In this document: positions 25,633-35,743 of the stretch, piece by piece
Layout of the letters: each line of letters opens with the position of its first letter
Numbering within the stretch: position 1 is the stretch's first letter
Source of the DNA: Xanthobacter autotrophicus
Lineage (GTDB): Bacteria; Pseudomonadota; Alphaproteobacteria; Rhizobiales; Xanthobacteraceae
Direction of reading: 5' to 3'
DNA: 49,952 nt
Assembly (NCBI RefSeq): GCF_030015065.1
Contig: NZ_JAIVFN010000018.1
Span: forward strand, 1-49,952
Translations under genes and position numbers: made by a program
The notes under the pieces: model-generated
Databases searched by the model: none
The model's input: the letters and a program-made list of their open reading frames with translations, nothing else
What the model was told of the DNA's origin: nothing

Positions 25633-26394
25633 ATGACCGCCAGCCATAGCGCCAGCCCCCCCCCTGCCCCGTTCGACCAGCCTTCGCCCGGGACCTCTCC
25701 GGACGCCGTCGGCTTCGACGTTGCGGCGCTCGATGCGAAGCTCAGGGCGGCCTCGCCGCTGGAGATCATCGCGGCGGGGCTTGCCGCCTTTCCCGGCCGC
25801 ATCGCCGCCGTCTCCTCCTTCGGGACGGAATCGGCGGTGCTGCTGCACATGATCTCCGAGGTGGACAAGGCCACGCCGGTGCTCTTCCTCGACACCGGCC
25901 ACCTGTTCGAGGAGACCCTCGCCTATCGCGACACCCTCGCCGAGCGCCTCGGCCTGACGAATGTCCTCACCTTTTCCCCCGATCCGGCAGCGCTCGCCGC
26001 GCGCGATCCCGAAAAGGGCCTTTGGGCGGACGACCCGGATGCCTGCTGCGGCCTGCGCAAGGTGGAGCCGCTGGCGCGGGCGCTCGGCCCCTATGCCGCC
26101 TGGATCAACGGGCGCAAGCGCTATCAGGCCTCGACCCGCGCCGACATTCCCTTCGTGGAGCAGGACGGGGCGCGGGTGAAGTTCAACCCGCTGGCAGCCC
26201 TCGGTCGCGACGACCTCATCGCCTACATGGATGCCCACGGCCTGCCGCGGCATCCCATGGAGAAGTTCGGCTTTCCCTCCATCGGCTGCATGCCGTGCAC
26301 CTCGCGGGTGAAGCCCGGAGAGGACCCGCGCGCCGGCCGCTGGCGTGGAAAGTCCAAGACCGAGTGCGGTATCCATGTCGGCGATGGTAATTAA
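25633..26394 (+). CDS. cysH: adenylyl-sulfate (APS) reductase, 4Fe-4S type
   Basis: This 253-residue protein reduces activated sulfate to sulfite with thioredoxin. The PP-loop-like SSFGTESAVLLHMI and FLDTGHLFEETLAYRD are conserved. Cluster cysteines are DACCGLRK (Cys138, Cys139) and GCMPC (Cys219, Cys222). The catalytic ECGIH carries Cys245. The CC...CxxC motif is the mark of APS reductases and is lacking in E. coli-type PAPS reductase, so APS is the predicted substrate. The N-terminal 30 residues are Pro/Ser-rich and variable. It ends the reduction operon. Confidence 0.94.
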   Translation: MTASHSASPPPAPFDQPSPGTSPDAVGFDVAALDAKLRAASPLEIIAAGLAAFPGRIAAVSSFGTESAVLLHMISEVDKATPVLFLDTGHLFEETLAYRDTLAERLGLTNVLTFSPDPAALAARDPEKGLWADDPDACCGLRKVEPLARALGPYAAWINGRKRYQASTRADIPFVEQDGARVKFNPLAALGRDDLIAYMDAHGLPRHPMEKFGFPSIGCMPCTSRVKPGEDPRAGRWRGKSKTECGIHVGDGN

Positions 26395-26449
26395 TTTAAT
26401 TCCATTGATTTTGTTATAAAAGGTGTTGACCCCTCGCGAGGCCAGTGCC

Positions 26450-26488
26450 ATCGTTTGTTTTACCGAACAAACGATCCGTTTGACGGAT
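26450..26488 (+). promoter_or_regulatory. sbp leader with mutually exclusive hairpins
   Basis: ATCGTTTGTT (26450-26459) pairs exactly with AACAAACGAT (26466-26475). The same CAAACG (26468-26473) can instead pair with a second CGTTTG (26477-26482) across a 3-nt loop. A third option, ATCCGT/ACGGAT (26474-26488), is compatible only with the first. The GGAGG of sbp follows 10 nt later. It could be an RNA switch, or three alternating half-sites for a DNA-binding protein. Confidence 0.55.
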
Positions 26489-26509
26489 GAACTTCGCTGG
26501 AGGTCCCCC

Positions 26510-27526
26510 ATGTCGTCTCGCCGCTCCTTCCTGCGTAGGTCCCTCGGCGTCGTGGCGGCACTGACGCTCTCAGCCGGCGCGGCGGCCGCCGCCGACACCA
26601 CCCTGCTCAACGTGTCCTATGACCCGACCCGCGAGCTGTATGTCGAGGTAAACAAGGCGTTCGCCGCCGAGTGGGCGAAGTCGCATCCCGGCGACACCCT
26701 GAAGATCAACCAGTCCCACGGCGGCTCGGGCAAGCAGGCGCGCTCGGTCATCGACGGCCTGGAGGCGGACGTGGTGACGCTGGCGCTGGCCTATGACATC
26801 GACGCCATCGCCGAGAGGGGCCTGCTGGCCGCCGACTGGCAGAAGCGACTGCCCGACAATTCCGCGCCCTACACCTCCACCATCGTGTTCCTGGTGCGCA
26901 AGGGCAACCCGAAGGGCATCAAGGACTGGGACGATTTGGTGAAGCCCGGCATCAAGATCGTCACGCCCAACCCGAAGACCTCCGGCGGCGCCCGCTGGAA
27001 CTATCTCGCCGCCTGGGGCTACTCGCTCAAGAAGAGCGGCGGCGACGAAGCCAAGGCCAAGGACTTCGTGAAGGCGCTGTTCAAGAACGCCCCGGTGCTC
27101 GACACCGGCGCCCGCGGCTCCACCGTCACCTTCGTGGAGCGCGGCATCGGCGACGTGCTGATCGCCTGGGAAAACGAGGCCTATCTCTCGGTCAACGAGC
27201 TCGGCCCCGACAAGTTCGACATCGTCACCCCCTCCCTCTCCATCCTCGCCGAGCCGCCGGTGACGGTGGTGGACAAGGTGGTGGACAAGAAGGGCACCCG
27301 CGCTACCGCCGACGCCTATCTCAAGTTCCTTTACACGCCCCAGGGCCAGGAGATCGCGGCCAAGAACTATTACCGCCCGCGCAACGAGGCCGTGGCGGCC
27401 AAGTTCAAGGACAAGTTCGCCCCGGTGGATCTGTTCACCATCGATCAGGTGTTCGGCGGCTGGCAGAAGGCCCAGAAGACCCACTTCGCCGACGGTGGCG
27501 TGTTCGACCAGATCACCGGCAACTGA
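26510..27526 (+). CDS. sbp: sulfate ABC transporter substrate-binding protein
   Basis: This 338-residue periplasmic protein delivers sulfate to CysTWA. It begins [20 protein letters not shown], a twin-arginine type signal (SRRSFLR) with cleavage near AAAAAD, so Tat export is predicted, unusual for this family in E. coli. Mature sequence: [66 protein letters not shown] and [20 protein letters not shown] are all Sbp/CysP hallmarks. GGAGG lies 7 nt before the ATG. A GC hairpin follows the stop. Confidence 0.95.
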   Translation: MSSRRSFLRRSLGVVAALTLSAGAAAAADTTLLNVSYDPTRELYVEVNKAFAAEWAKSHPGDTLKINQSHGGSGKQARSVIDGLEADVVTLALAYDIDAIAERGLLAADWQKRLPDNSAPYTSTIVFLVRKGNPKGIKDWDDLVKPGIKIVTPNPKTSGGARWNYLAAWGYSLKKSGGDEAKAKDFVKALFKNAPVLDTGARGSTVTFVERGIGDVLIAWENEAYLSVNELGPDKFDIVTPSLSILAEPPVTVVDKVVDKKGTRATADAYLKFLYTPQGQEIAAKNYYRPRNEAVAAKFKDKFAPVDLFTIDQVFGGWQKAQKTHFADGGVFDQITGN

Positions 27527-27545
27527 GCCGTTTCCTTATCCTTTC

Positions 27546-27575
27546 GGCCGCCGCCCCTCCCGGGCGGCGGCCGTT
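27546..27575 (+). terminator. stem-loop between sbp and cysT
   Basis: GGCCGCCGCCC (27546-27556) pairs perfectly with GGGCGGCGGCC (27562-27572) over a 5-nt loop, followed by only GTTT. It is likely a partial terminator or 3'-end stabiliser that keeps sbp mRNA in excess over the permease genes. Confidence 0.7.
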
Positions 27576-27610
27576 TCCGGGACCTGAGAGACGCGACCTT
27601 CGACAGAGCT

Positions 27611-27616
27611 TATAAT
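27611..27616 (+). promoter_or_regulatory. consensus -10 immediately before cysT
   Basis: A perfect TATAAT lies in the 96-bp gap after the sbp hairpin, 6 nt before the cysT ATG. No convincing -35 is seen. Transcription starting about 7 nt downstream would begin at or next to the ATG itself. No SD is visible before cysT. Confidence 0.35.
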
Positions 27617-27622
27617 TTAACC

Positions 27623-28477
27623 ATGAGCCTCTCTTCGTCCCGCATCGCCTTCCGGCAGCAGAGCGTCATCCCCGGCTTCGGCCTTACCATGGGGCTGACG
27701 CTGACTTGGCTCGGCCTCATCGTGCTGCTGCCGCTCTCGGCATTGTTCATCAAGACCAGCGAACTTTCTTTCGAGCGCTTCATCGCTATCGTCACCGCCG
27801 CCCGCACCCTGCACGCCCTGCAGGTGTCGTTCGGCCTCGCGCTGGCGGCGGCGCTGGTGAACGTGGTGTTCGGCGCCATCGTGGTGTGGGTGCTGGTGCG
27901 CTACGAATTCCCCTTCAAGAAGGGGGTGGACGCGCTGATCGACATCCCCTTCGCTCTGCCCACCGCCGTGGCCGGCATCGCGCTCACCGCGCTCTATGCC
28001 GAGAACGGGTGGGTCGGCTCCCTGCTGGCGCCGCTTGGCATCCAGGTCTCGTTCACGCCGCTCGGCATCCTGGTGGCCCTCATCTTCATCGGCCTGCCGT
28101 TCGTGGTGCGCACCGTCCAGCCGGTGCTCGCGGACCTCGACCAGGAACTGGAGGAGGCCGCCGCCAGCCTCGGCGCTACCCGCACCCAGACCCTCATCAA
28201 GGTGGTGCTGCCCTCCATCTGGCCGGCACTGCTCACCGGCTTCGCCCTCGCCTTCGCGCGGGCCGTGGGCGAATACGGCTCGGTCATCTTCATCGCCGGC
28301 AATTTGCCGGGCGTGTCGGAGATCGCGCCGCTGCTCATCGTCATCCGGCTGGAGGAGTTCCGCTATGCGGACGCCACCGCCATCGCCACGGTGATGCTGC
28401 TGGCCTCGTTCGCGCTGCTGCTGGTCATCAACCGCCTGCAGCGCTGGGCGGAGCTGCGGGGGAGCCGCCACGGATGA
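27623..28477 (+). CDS. cysT: sulfate ABC transporter permease CysT
   Basis: This 284-residue inner-membrane protein has about six hydrophobic spans, from [20 protein letters not shown] to [16 protein letters not shown]. The EAA loop that contacts the ATPase is [22 protein letters not shown], and [16 protein letters not shown] is the conserved CysT/CysU signature. It pairs with CysW to form the sulfate channel. The start lacks an SD. The stop overlaps cysW (ATGA). Confidence 0.95.
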   Translation: MSLSSSRIAFRQQSVIPGFGLTMGLTLTWLGLIVLLPLSALFIKTSELSFERFIAIVTAARTLHALQVSFGLALAAALVNVVFGAIVVWVLVRYEFPFKKGVDALIDIPFALPTAVAGIALTALYAENGWVGSLLAPLGIQVSFTPLGILVALIFIGLPFVVRTVQPVLADLDQELEEAAASLGATRTQTLIKVVLPSIWPALLTGFALAFARAVGEYGSVIFIAGNLPGVSEIAPLLIVIRLEEFRYADATAIATVMLLASFALLLVINRLQRWAELRGSRHG

Positions 28478-29387
28478 ATGCCCTCGACCATACCGCCCAC
28501 GGCCACGGCGCCAGCGAGGGCCTGCCCTCGGCCCTGGAGCAGTCGCACGCTTATGCCCATCACGGCGGGCGCCCGGCGCGCACCGAGCCGCCGGCGGTGC
28601 GCATCGCGCTGACCGTCATCGCGCTGGCGTTCATCGGCCTTTTCATCGGCCTGCCCCTGATCACGGTATTCTACGAGGCGCTCAAGCGCGGCTGGGCGGC
28701 TTACGTGGCCGCCCTCATCGAGCCGGACGCCCTGGCCGCGATCCGCCTGACGCTGATCGTGGCCGCCATCTCGGTGGTGGCGAACCTCATCTTCGGACTG
28801 GTGGCGGCCTGGGCCATCGCCAAGTTCGAGTTTCCGGGCAAGAGCCTGCTCATCACCCTCATCGACCTGCCCTTCTCGGTCTCCCCCGTGGTGGCGGGCC
28901 TCATCTACGTGCTGCTGTTCGGCGCCCAGGGCCTGTTCGCCGCCTATCTGCAGGCGTGGGACATCAAGATCATCTTCGCCCTGCCGGGCATCGTGCTCGC
29001 CACCATCTTCGTCACCTTCCCCTTCGTGGCGCGCGAGCTGATCCCGCTGATGCAGGAGCAGGGCACCAGCGAGGAGGAGGCGGCCATCTCCCTCGGCGCC
29101 TCGGGCCTCTCCACCTTCTTCCGCGTCACCCTGCCCAACGTGAAATGGGCGCTGCTCTACGGCGTGCTGCTGTGCAATGCCCGCGCCATGGGCGAGTTCG
29201 GCGCGGTCTCGGTGGTGTCCGGCCATGTGCGCGGGCTGACCAACACCATGCCGCTGCACATCGAGATCCTTTATAATGAATATCAGTTCGTCGCCTCCTT
29301 CGCGGTGGCGTCGCTGCTGGCGCTGCTGGCGCTGGTGACGCTCATCGCCAAGACCATCCTGGAACACCGCCTCGCCGAGGAAGACAG

Positions 29388-29391
<4 letters not shown>
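28474..29391 (+). CDS. cysW: sulfate ABC transporter permease CysW
   Basis: This 305-residue second channel subunit has a His-rich N-terminal extension of about 40 residues ([18 protein letters not shown]) before the first span, longer than in E. coli CysW. Core motifs include [22 protein letters not shown] and the EAA loop [23 protein letters not shown], plus [19 protein letters not shown]. It overlaps cysT and cysA by 4 nt each, so all three are co-translated. The histidines could bind metal, but this is speculation. Confidence 0.95.
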
Positions 29392-30443
<1,052 letters not shown>

Positions 30444-30585
30444 TCGCCGGACGCCGAAGCCGGGGAAAAGCGCCCCGGCATCGGCCGCAGACCGAAACCG
30501 CTCAGATTGCATCCTCTAAACGGAGGTTGTTCGACACATCCGGTGGTGCCGATACTCATGCCCGCCCGTTTGATGGAGCGATTGC

Positions 30586-31590
30586 ATGGTTTCGAAGATC
30601 GCCATTGCCTGCCAGGGCGGCGGCAGCCACGCTGCCTTTGCCGCCGGCGTCCTGCTCCGGCTTCTGTCGCCGGAATTGCGCGCCGGCTATGAGCTGAAGG
30701 GGATCAGCGGAACCTCGGGCGGCGCCATGTGCGCGGCGCTGGCATGGGCCGGCCTCATCTGCGAGGGCGGCGGCCCGGATGAGGCCATGCGACGGCTCAG
30801 CGGGTTCTGGGAAACCCTGAAGGCGGACGATCTGCCCTCCTACCTGACCAATGCGCTGAGCCTGGCTGCGGCGCGCCTGCCGGTCACCATGGAAATCAGC
30901 CCCTATTTCGTCCCCGCCCCGGCCGCGTCCATCATGCGCGGCTGGCTGGAAGACCATCTGCGGCTCGACGAGATCAAGGGCCGCCCTGCCGCACCGCCCC
31001 AGTTGCTCATCGGGGCGACGGACGTGCTCTCGGGCCAGAGGGTGGTCATCGGCGGCGACAAGATCACCTATGACGCGCTCATCGCGTCGGCCGCGGTGCC
31101 GTTCCTGTACGAGGCGGTCCCGTTCGAGAACTTCATGCTCTGGGATGGCCTGTTCAGCGTCAATCCGCCGGTTCGCGAGCTGATCCGCGAAGAGATCGAC
31201 GAATTGTGGATCATCCAGATCAACCCTCAGGCATCGCTCTCGGTGCCCGTGACCACCGCCGAGATCATCGACCGCCGCAACGAGCTCTCAGGCAACATCG
31301 CGCTGGCGCAGGAACTCCATTTCGTCCACACCATCAATGAGCTGCTGGCGGCCCAGGCCAAGCTCGGCGACGGCACGCTGCCGCTGGGCGACGGCAATTA
31401 CCGGAAGGTGACCATCCGGCTCGTCGAAGCGGGCCTCGACAAATACGATTATGCTTCCAAGCTCGACCGCGATCCCTCCTTCATCGACCATCTGATGAAG
31501 CTTGGATGGGATCGCGCGTCCGGCTTCTTCGATGACGCTTCCCTGTGGCCGAGGCCCGAAGCCATCACCGCCAAGGAGCTTCGTGTCTGA
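30586..31590 (+). CDS. patatin-like phospholipase family protein
   Basis: This 334-residue putative acyl hydrolase has a Ser-Asp dyad. ACQGGGSHAAFAAGVLLRLL supplies the oxyanion glycine loop, GISGTSGGAMCAALAWAG the GxSxG nucleophile (Ser44), and MLWDGLFSVNPPV the DG(A/G)-like motif with Asp187, here followed by Leu rather than the usual Gly/Ala. There is no signal peptide, so it is probably cytosolic or membrane-associated. GGAG lies 8 nt from the ATG. It stands alone, 143 bp after cysA. The substrate is unknown. Confidence 0.88.
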   Translation: MVSKIAIACQGGGSHAAFAAGVLLRLLSPELRAGYELKGISGTSGGAMCAALAWAGLICEGGGPDEAMRRLSGFWETLKADDLPSYLTNALSLAAARLPVTMEISPYFVPAPAASIMRGWLEDHLRLDEIKGRPAAPPQLLIGATDVLSGQRVVIGGDKITYDALIASAAVPFLYEAVPFENFMLWDGLFSVNPPVRELIREEIDELWIIQINPQASLSVPVTTAEIIDRRNELSGNIALAQELHFVHTINELLAAQAKLGDGTLPLGDGNYRKVTIRLVEAGLDKYDYASKLDRDPSFIDHLMKLGWDRASGFFDDASLWPRPEAITAKELRV

Positions 31591-31688
31591 GGGCTGCCTG
31601 TGTTTGAGACCGGCACCCCGGCGGCGTTATTTCGCCATGGCGGCATGCTCATCTGGCGCAAAGCCATAGGCCGGAAGGAGACGTTGCC

Positions 31689-31877
31689 GTGCCCCCGTTC
31701 CTTGTCGTCGCGCTGGGCGCCCTCGGCGCCGCCGCCCTGGTGAAGGTGATCGCCGCGGAGACGCACCGCATCAACGCGGCCCTCGACCGCCACCGCGCGG
31801 CCGATACGGGCGAGGTGAAGGCCGTGCCGCTGGAGCGCGATCCCGTCACCGGCGACTACCGCCCCAGGCAAGGCTGA
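31689..31877 (+). CDS. small membrane-anchored hypothetical protein (62 aa)
   Basis: This 62-residue protein starts at GTG with AAGGAG 9 nt upstream. It has one N-terminal hydrophobic segment (PPFLVVALGALGAAALVKVIA) and then a charged tail containing LERDPVTGDYRPRQ, a motif seen in small conserved rhizobial proteins of unknown function. It is 98 bp after the patatin gene and may be co-transcribed with it. The SD and the patterned C-terminus support a real gene; function unknown. Confidence 0.6.
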   Translation: MPPFLVVALGALGAAALVKVIAAETHRINAALDRHRAADTGEVKAVPLERDPVTGDYRPRQG

Positions 31878-31910
31878 AGGCTCAGGTCCAGGCTGATGTT
31901 CAGTCCCGGC

Positions 31911-31991
31911 ATTTGATGGATCAACCGGAACGGATGGTATCCATCCATTCCGCAAAGTTGATTCCCCAAATCAATGAGTTGTGATTCGACC
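31911..31991 (+). repeat. interspersed repeat with nested hairpin
   Basis: ATCAAC (31920-31925) and GTTGAT (31957-31962) form outer arms; inside, GGAACGGATGG (31927-31937) pairs with CCATCCATTCC (31941-31951) with one mismatch. Then ATCAATGAGTTGTGATTCGA plus CC (31970-31991) repeats the core found at 16429-16450 (20 of 22 identical). It lies just after the small membrane protein gene. Confidence 0.65.
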
Positions 31992-32397
31992 CGGAGCGAA
32001 GCGGTCCCGGCGGCGCAGGCAAATTGCGAAAAATCAAAATCCTGAAACTTGCGCCCGAACCGGTGCCCCTTGCCTTGGCCTGACCGCCAGCCCCGGCTCA
32101 AATCGAGCCTGAGCGGGCGGGTGCAAAAGAGATTTTGGCGCCAATGGCGTGCGCCCATCGCACGCAGCTAAAATCGCGTCTATTCAGCACCCTGGAGAGC
32201 TCAAAACGTTTTAGACCGGAACCGCGTCATTTCCACCCAGGCGGACTTCTCTCCAAAGGTTCACATTTGGCTGTGTTTCCTTTGGCGACGTCTCCTTATA
32301 GCTTGATGGAATGCGGCAGTCTTGAAGGATGCAGGATGGCGTCCCGGGCCGCATGAGCCCGGCTTCGGCCGGCGGGAACATCAGGAGGGACCATTCA
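31992..32397 (+). other. intergenic leader and promoter region of pckA
   Basis: There is no gene in this 406-bp stretch. It contains a short palindrome TTGGCGCCAA (32144-32153), several AT-richer patches between 32190 and 32310, a possible -10 TTATAG (32296-32301) without a clear -35, and GC hairpins near 32342-32372 just ahead of the pckA SD. Glucose-versus-organic-acid control of pckA would be expected to act here, but no specific operator is recognised. Confidence 0.4.
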
Positions 32398-34011
32398 GTG
32401 CTCGAAACCGGTCACCGGAACAGCGCCTGCGGCGCCGCCAGCTTCGGGTTGAAGCACCTTACCGCGGTTCACTGGAACCTGCTGGAACCCGCGCTCTACG
32501 AGCATGCCCTGGCAAACCGGGAAGCCCGCCTGTCCTCCGGTGGCGCGCTGGTGGCGGAAACCGGCGCCCATACCGGCCGCAGCCCCAAGGACAAGTTCGT
32601 GGTCCGCGACGCCGACACCGAGAACGAGGTGTGGTGGGACAATAACGGCGCGATCTCGCCCGAGCAGTTCGAGACGCTCTATCAGGACTTCCTCGCGGCG
32701 GCCGAGGACAAGTCGCTCTATGCGCAGGACCTTTATGGCGGCGCCGATCCGGCCTGCCGCATCAAGGTACGCGTCTATACCGAGTTCGCCTGGCACTCGC
32801 TGTTCATCCGCACCATGCTGCGCCGGCCGGAACGGGCCGAGCTCGACAGCTTCGTGCCGGAGATGACGATCATCGACCTGCCGTCGTTCAAGGCCGACCC
32901 GGCGCGCCACGGCGTGCGCTCCGAGACCGTGATCGCGGTGAACTTCACCCGCGGCATCGTGCTGATCGGCAACTCGTCCTATGCGGGCGAGATGAAGAAG
33001 TCGGTGTTCACGGCGCTCAACTACATCCTGCCGAAAAAGGGCATCATGCCCATGCACTGCTCGGCCAATGTGGGCGCGGACGGGGACGTATGCATCTTCT
33101 TCGGCCTGTCGGGCACGGGCAAGACCACCCTCTCCGCCGACCCCAACCGGACCCTGCTCGGCGACGACGAGCATGGCTGGAGCGAGAGCGGCGTCTTCAA
33201 TTTCGAGGGCGGCTGCTACGCCAAGACCATCCGCCTCTCGGCCGAGGCCGAGCCGGAGATCTTCGCCGCCTCCAACCGCTTCGGCACGGTGCTCGAGAAC
33301 GTGGTGCTGGATCCGGTGACCCATGTGCCGGACTTCGACGACGGCAGCCTCACCGAGAACACCCGCTCCTGCTATCCGCTGTCGTTCATCCCCAATGCCA
33401 GCGCCACCAGCCTCGCGGGCATGCCGAAGAACGTGGTCATGCTCACCTGCGACGCCTTCGGCGTGCTGCCGCCCATCGCGCGGCTGACCCCGGCGCAGGC
33501 CATGTATCACTTCCTGTCGGGCTACACCGCCAAGGTGGCCGGCACCGAGAAGGGGGTGAAGGATCCGGAGGCCACCTTCTCCACCTGCTTCGGCGCGCCC
33601 TTCATGCCGCGCCATCCCTCGGTCTACGGCAACCTGCTGCGCGACCTGATCGCCAAGCACAAGGTGGACTGCTGGCTGGTGAACACGGGCTGGACCGGCG
33701 GCAAGTTCGGCACCGGGCGGCGCATGCCCATCAAGGTCACGCGGACCCTGCTCACGGCGGTGCTGGACGGCTCGCTGAAGGGTGCCGCCTTCCGCACCGA
33801 CCCCTATTTCGGCTTCGAGGTGCCCACCTCCGTGCCGGGCATCGAGCCGCACATCCTCTATCCGTCCAAGACCTGGGCGGACAAGGCGGAGTTCGACGCC
33901 ACGGCGCGCCGGCTGGTCGAGATGTTCCGGGAGAACTTCACCCGGTTCGAGAGCCACGTGGACGCCGCCGTGCGCGACGCCCAGCCCCAGGTCCGCATCG
34001 CCGCCGAGTGA
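32398..34011 (+). CDS. pckA: phosphoenolpyruvate carboxykinase (ATP)
   Basis: This 537-residue gluconeogenic enzyme converts oxaloacetate and ATP to phosphoenolpyruvate. The kinase-1a P-loop is [17 protein letters not shown] (near residue 240), the metal-binding kinase-2 region is LLGDDEHGW, and the substrate-binding region is [24 protein letters not shown] and the C-terminal [21 protein letters not shown] also match. I chose the GTG at 32398, preceded by AGGAGGGA at 8 nt; this gives the standard length, whereas an ATG 69 nt upstream lacks support. It is monocistronic with its own terminator. Confidence 0.97.
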   Translation: MLETGHRNSACGAASFGLKHLTAVHWNLLEPALYEHALANREARLSSGGALVAETGAHTGRSPKDKFVVRDADTENEVWWDNNGAISPEQFETLYQDFLAAAEDKSLYAQDLYGGADPACRIKVRVYTEFAWHSLFIRTMLRRPERAELDSFVPEMTIIDLPSFKADPARHGVRSETVIAVNFTRGIVLIGNSSYAGEMKKSVFTALNYILPKKGIMPMHCSANVGADGDVCIFFGLSGTGKTTLSADPNRTLLGDDEHGWSESGVFNFEGGCYAKTIRLSAEAEPEIFAASNRFGTVLENVVLDPVTHVPDFDDGSLTENTRSCYPLSFIPNASATSLAGMPKNVVMLTCDAFGVLPPIARLTPAQAMYHFLSGYTAKVAGTEKGVKDPEATFSTCFGAPFMPRHPSVYGNLLRDLIAKHKVDCWLVNTGWTGGKFGTGRRMPIKVTRTLLTAVLDGSLKGAAFRTDPYFGFEVPTSVPGIEPHILYPSKTWADKAEFDATARRLVEMFRENFTRFESHVDAAVRDAQPQVRIAAE

Positions 34012-34133
34012 GGCGAGGGGCCTGCGGGCCTGCCTCGTGCCTCCGCCGTCAACGGCGGGGGCACCTGAGCGAGGCACGCTCGGCGCGGTCGAAGACTGGG
34101 CCCTGAACCTCAGCCCGACACACTCCTGAACCC

Positions 34134-34170
34134 AAAAAGGCCCGGCGACACCGGCGCCGGGCCTTTGTTC
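34134..34170 (+). terminator. intrinsic terminator of pckA
   Basis: AAAGGCCCGGCG (34136-34147) pairs perfectly with CGCCGGGCCTTT (34155-34166) over a 7-nt loop, and TTTGTT follows. The A-rich left flank suggests bidirectional function between pckA and the convergent MucR gene. Confidence 0.88.
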
Positions 34171-34251
34171 TGCGACGGACCGGTCCTGCAACCGCCCCAG
34201 TTCCACGGCTCCCGATCAATCCGGGCCGGAGGTGGGGCGAGCGGCCGGATC

Positions 34252-34671
34252 TCAGCGGCCGCGGCGGCGCTGCTGGCCGAGGCCCATCTGCTTGGCGAGT
34301 TCGGAACGGGCGGCCGCATAGTTCGGCGCGACCATGGGATAGTCGGCCGGCAGGCCCCACTTTTCGCGATACTGCTCGGGCGTCATGTCGTAGCGCGTGC
34401 GCAGGTGGCGCTTGAGGGATTTGAACTTCTTGCCGTCCTCGAGGCAGATGATGAAATCGGGATGGACCGACTTCTTCACCGGCACGGCGGGCTTCGCCGC
34501 CTCGACGGCGGCGGCTTCGGCCTCTCCACCGTTGAGGCGCTGCAGCGTCGCGTAGACGTCATTGATGAGCGCCGGCAGATCGGCGGGGGCCACCGTGTTG
34601 TTGCTGACATAGGCCGAAACGATGTCCGTCGCGAGCTCGATAAAGGCGGTCGATTCCGTGGTTTCGCTCAT
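34252..34671 (-). CDS. mucR: MucR/Ros family transcriptional regulator
   Basis: This 139-residue protein starts at ATG 34671 (MSETTEST) with GAAGG 5 nt upstream. The N-terminal part (IELATDIVSAYVSNNTVAPADLP, INDVYATLQRL) is the MucR oligomerisation region. The C-terminal DNA-binding domain runs from ICLEDGKKFKSLKRHLRTRY to LGLGQQRRRGR-like basic ends. The Ros zinc ligands Cys-Cys-His-His appear here as Cys76, Asp79, His89, Tyr94, so the site is degenerate. MucR proteins act as global, nucleoid-like regulators of surface, motility and symbiosis genes in Rhizobiales and repress their own promoter. Confidence 0.92.
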   Translation of the reverse strand: MSETTESTAFIELATDIVSAYVSNNTVAPADLPALINDVYATLQRLNGGEAEAAAVEAAKPAVPVKKSVHPDFIICLEDGKKFKSLKRHLRTRYDMTPEQYREKWGLPADYPMVAPNYAAARSELAKQMGLGQQRRRGR

Positions 34672-35287
34672 GGGACCTTCTTCGCGTTTGGTTTTATTCG
34701 CCTCGATAGATGATTTCCGGCAGGTCCGCGCACGCAGCGCCTTTCGAGCCCGCTTCGCACGCCCACAAGACCTTGCGCACAAAGTTGAACCAGAACCGCG
34801 CCACCTTCGGATGAGGACCGAAGATACATCAGCAGCTCTTTTAACCTCCGCCGGTCCGGCGCCACCGGCGGCGAACCTTGTGCCCCTCCCCGCTCAGCCG
34901 CCCCCGCAATACTCCGGCGAGGAAGGAGCTGCATCTTTGTTAGATTCGAGACATTGGCTTTGCAACCAGTATTTCGCGAAAACGTTTGCTCTTCTTGCAT
35001 ACATGACAGACGACGAGCGCGTTTTGCGCATAGAAGGAGCCGTCCGGCTACCGTTCCCGTAGTGAAACGCCGGCCAACTCTTTCCCAAGCGCCGGATTCA
35101 GCTTCCCTGGCGCTGGTCGCGTGACCGGCCGCCGCTTGCGGCCCGATCGAGCCGGCCGGCGCCCGCCCGTCACGGACGCGCCATCGACAGCCAACGCCAG
35201 CCAAAAAAGATGTGACGCCTCCGGCGCAGCCTTGCCGTTGCCGCGGGGAATGCCTACCTCTCGACAAAACCAAACCGAGGGTTTCCC
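34672..35287. other. 616-bp intergenic region between mucR and msrB
   Basis: There is no supported gene. The mucR-proximal part (34680-34715) and 34930-35000 are AT-rich for this genome, and MucR proteins favour AT-rich targets with T-A steps, so autoregulatory sites are plausible. A CCGCCGGT/ACCGGCGG hairpin lies at 34848-34871 but lacks a T-run. An 18-codon frame at 34993 has no SD. Promoters of both divergent genes must lie here, but none matches consensus well. Confidence 0.35.
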
Positions 35288-35743
35288 ATGCCCAATCCTG
35301 CCCCGTCCCACGCGGTCCAAAGCGAGAACGAGGCGAAGGTGGTGAAGAGCGAGAGCGAATGGCGCTCCTGCCTCACGCCCGAGCAGTATCGAATCACCCG
35401 CGAGCACGGCACCGAGCGCGCCTTCACCGGCCCCTACTGGGACGAGAAGCGGCCGGGCCTTTATTCCTGCGTCGCCTGCGGAACGCCCCTGTTCCGCTCC
35501 GAGGCGAAGTATGATTCCGGCACCGGCTGGCCGAGCTTCTTCTCGCCGGTCTCGCCAGATGCGGTGGTGACCCACGAGGATACCTCCCACGGCATGCGGC
35601 GCATCGAAGTCCGCTGTGCCAGCTGCGAAAGCCATCTCGGCCACGTCTTCCCGGATGGACCGGCCCCCACGGGCCTGCGCTTCTGCATGAACGGCACGGC
35701 ACTCAAGCTCGCGCCCGACGACGGGGACAACCGTGGCGCCTGA
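35288..35743 (+). CDS. msrB: peptide-methionine (R)-S-oxide reductase
   Basis: The 151-residue MsrB repairs oxidised methionine (R form) in proteins with thioredoxin. Zinc cysteines are CVAC and CASC. The substrate site includes [13 protein letters not shown] and [22 protein letters not shown] with catalytic Cys133. The first 20 residues are variable and uncharged enough to argue against a signal peptide, so it is cytosolic. The stop overlaps the GTG start of the following peptidase gene by 11 nt. Confidence 0.95.
   Translation: MPNPAPSHAVQSENEAKVVKSESEWRSCLTPEQYRITREHGTERAFTGPYWDEKRPGLYSCVACGTPLFRSEAKYDSGTGWPSFFSPVSPDAVVTHEDTSHGMRRIEVRCASCESHLGHVFPDGPAPTGLRFCMNGTALKLAPDDGDNRGA

Noticed and set aside
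34993-35061. Short plus-strand frame (MTDDERVLRIEGAVRLPFP) upstream of msrB
   Set aside because: The ATG at about 35003 has no SD and no conserved feature; probably chance.
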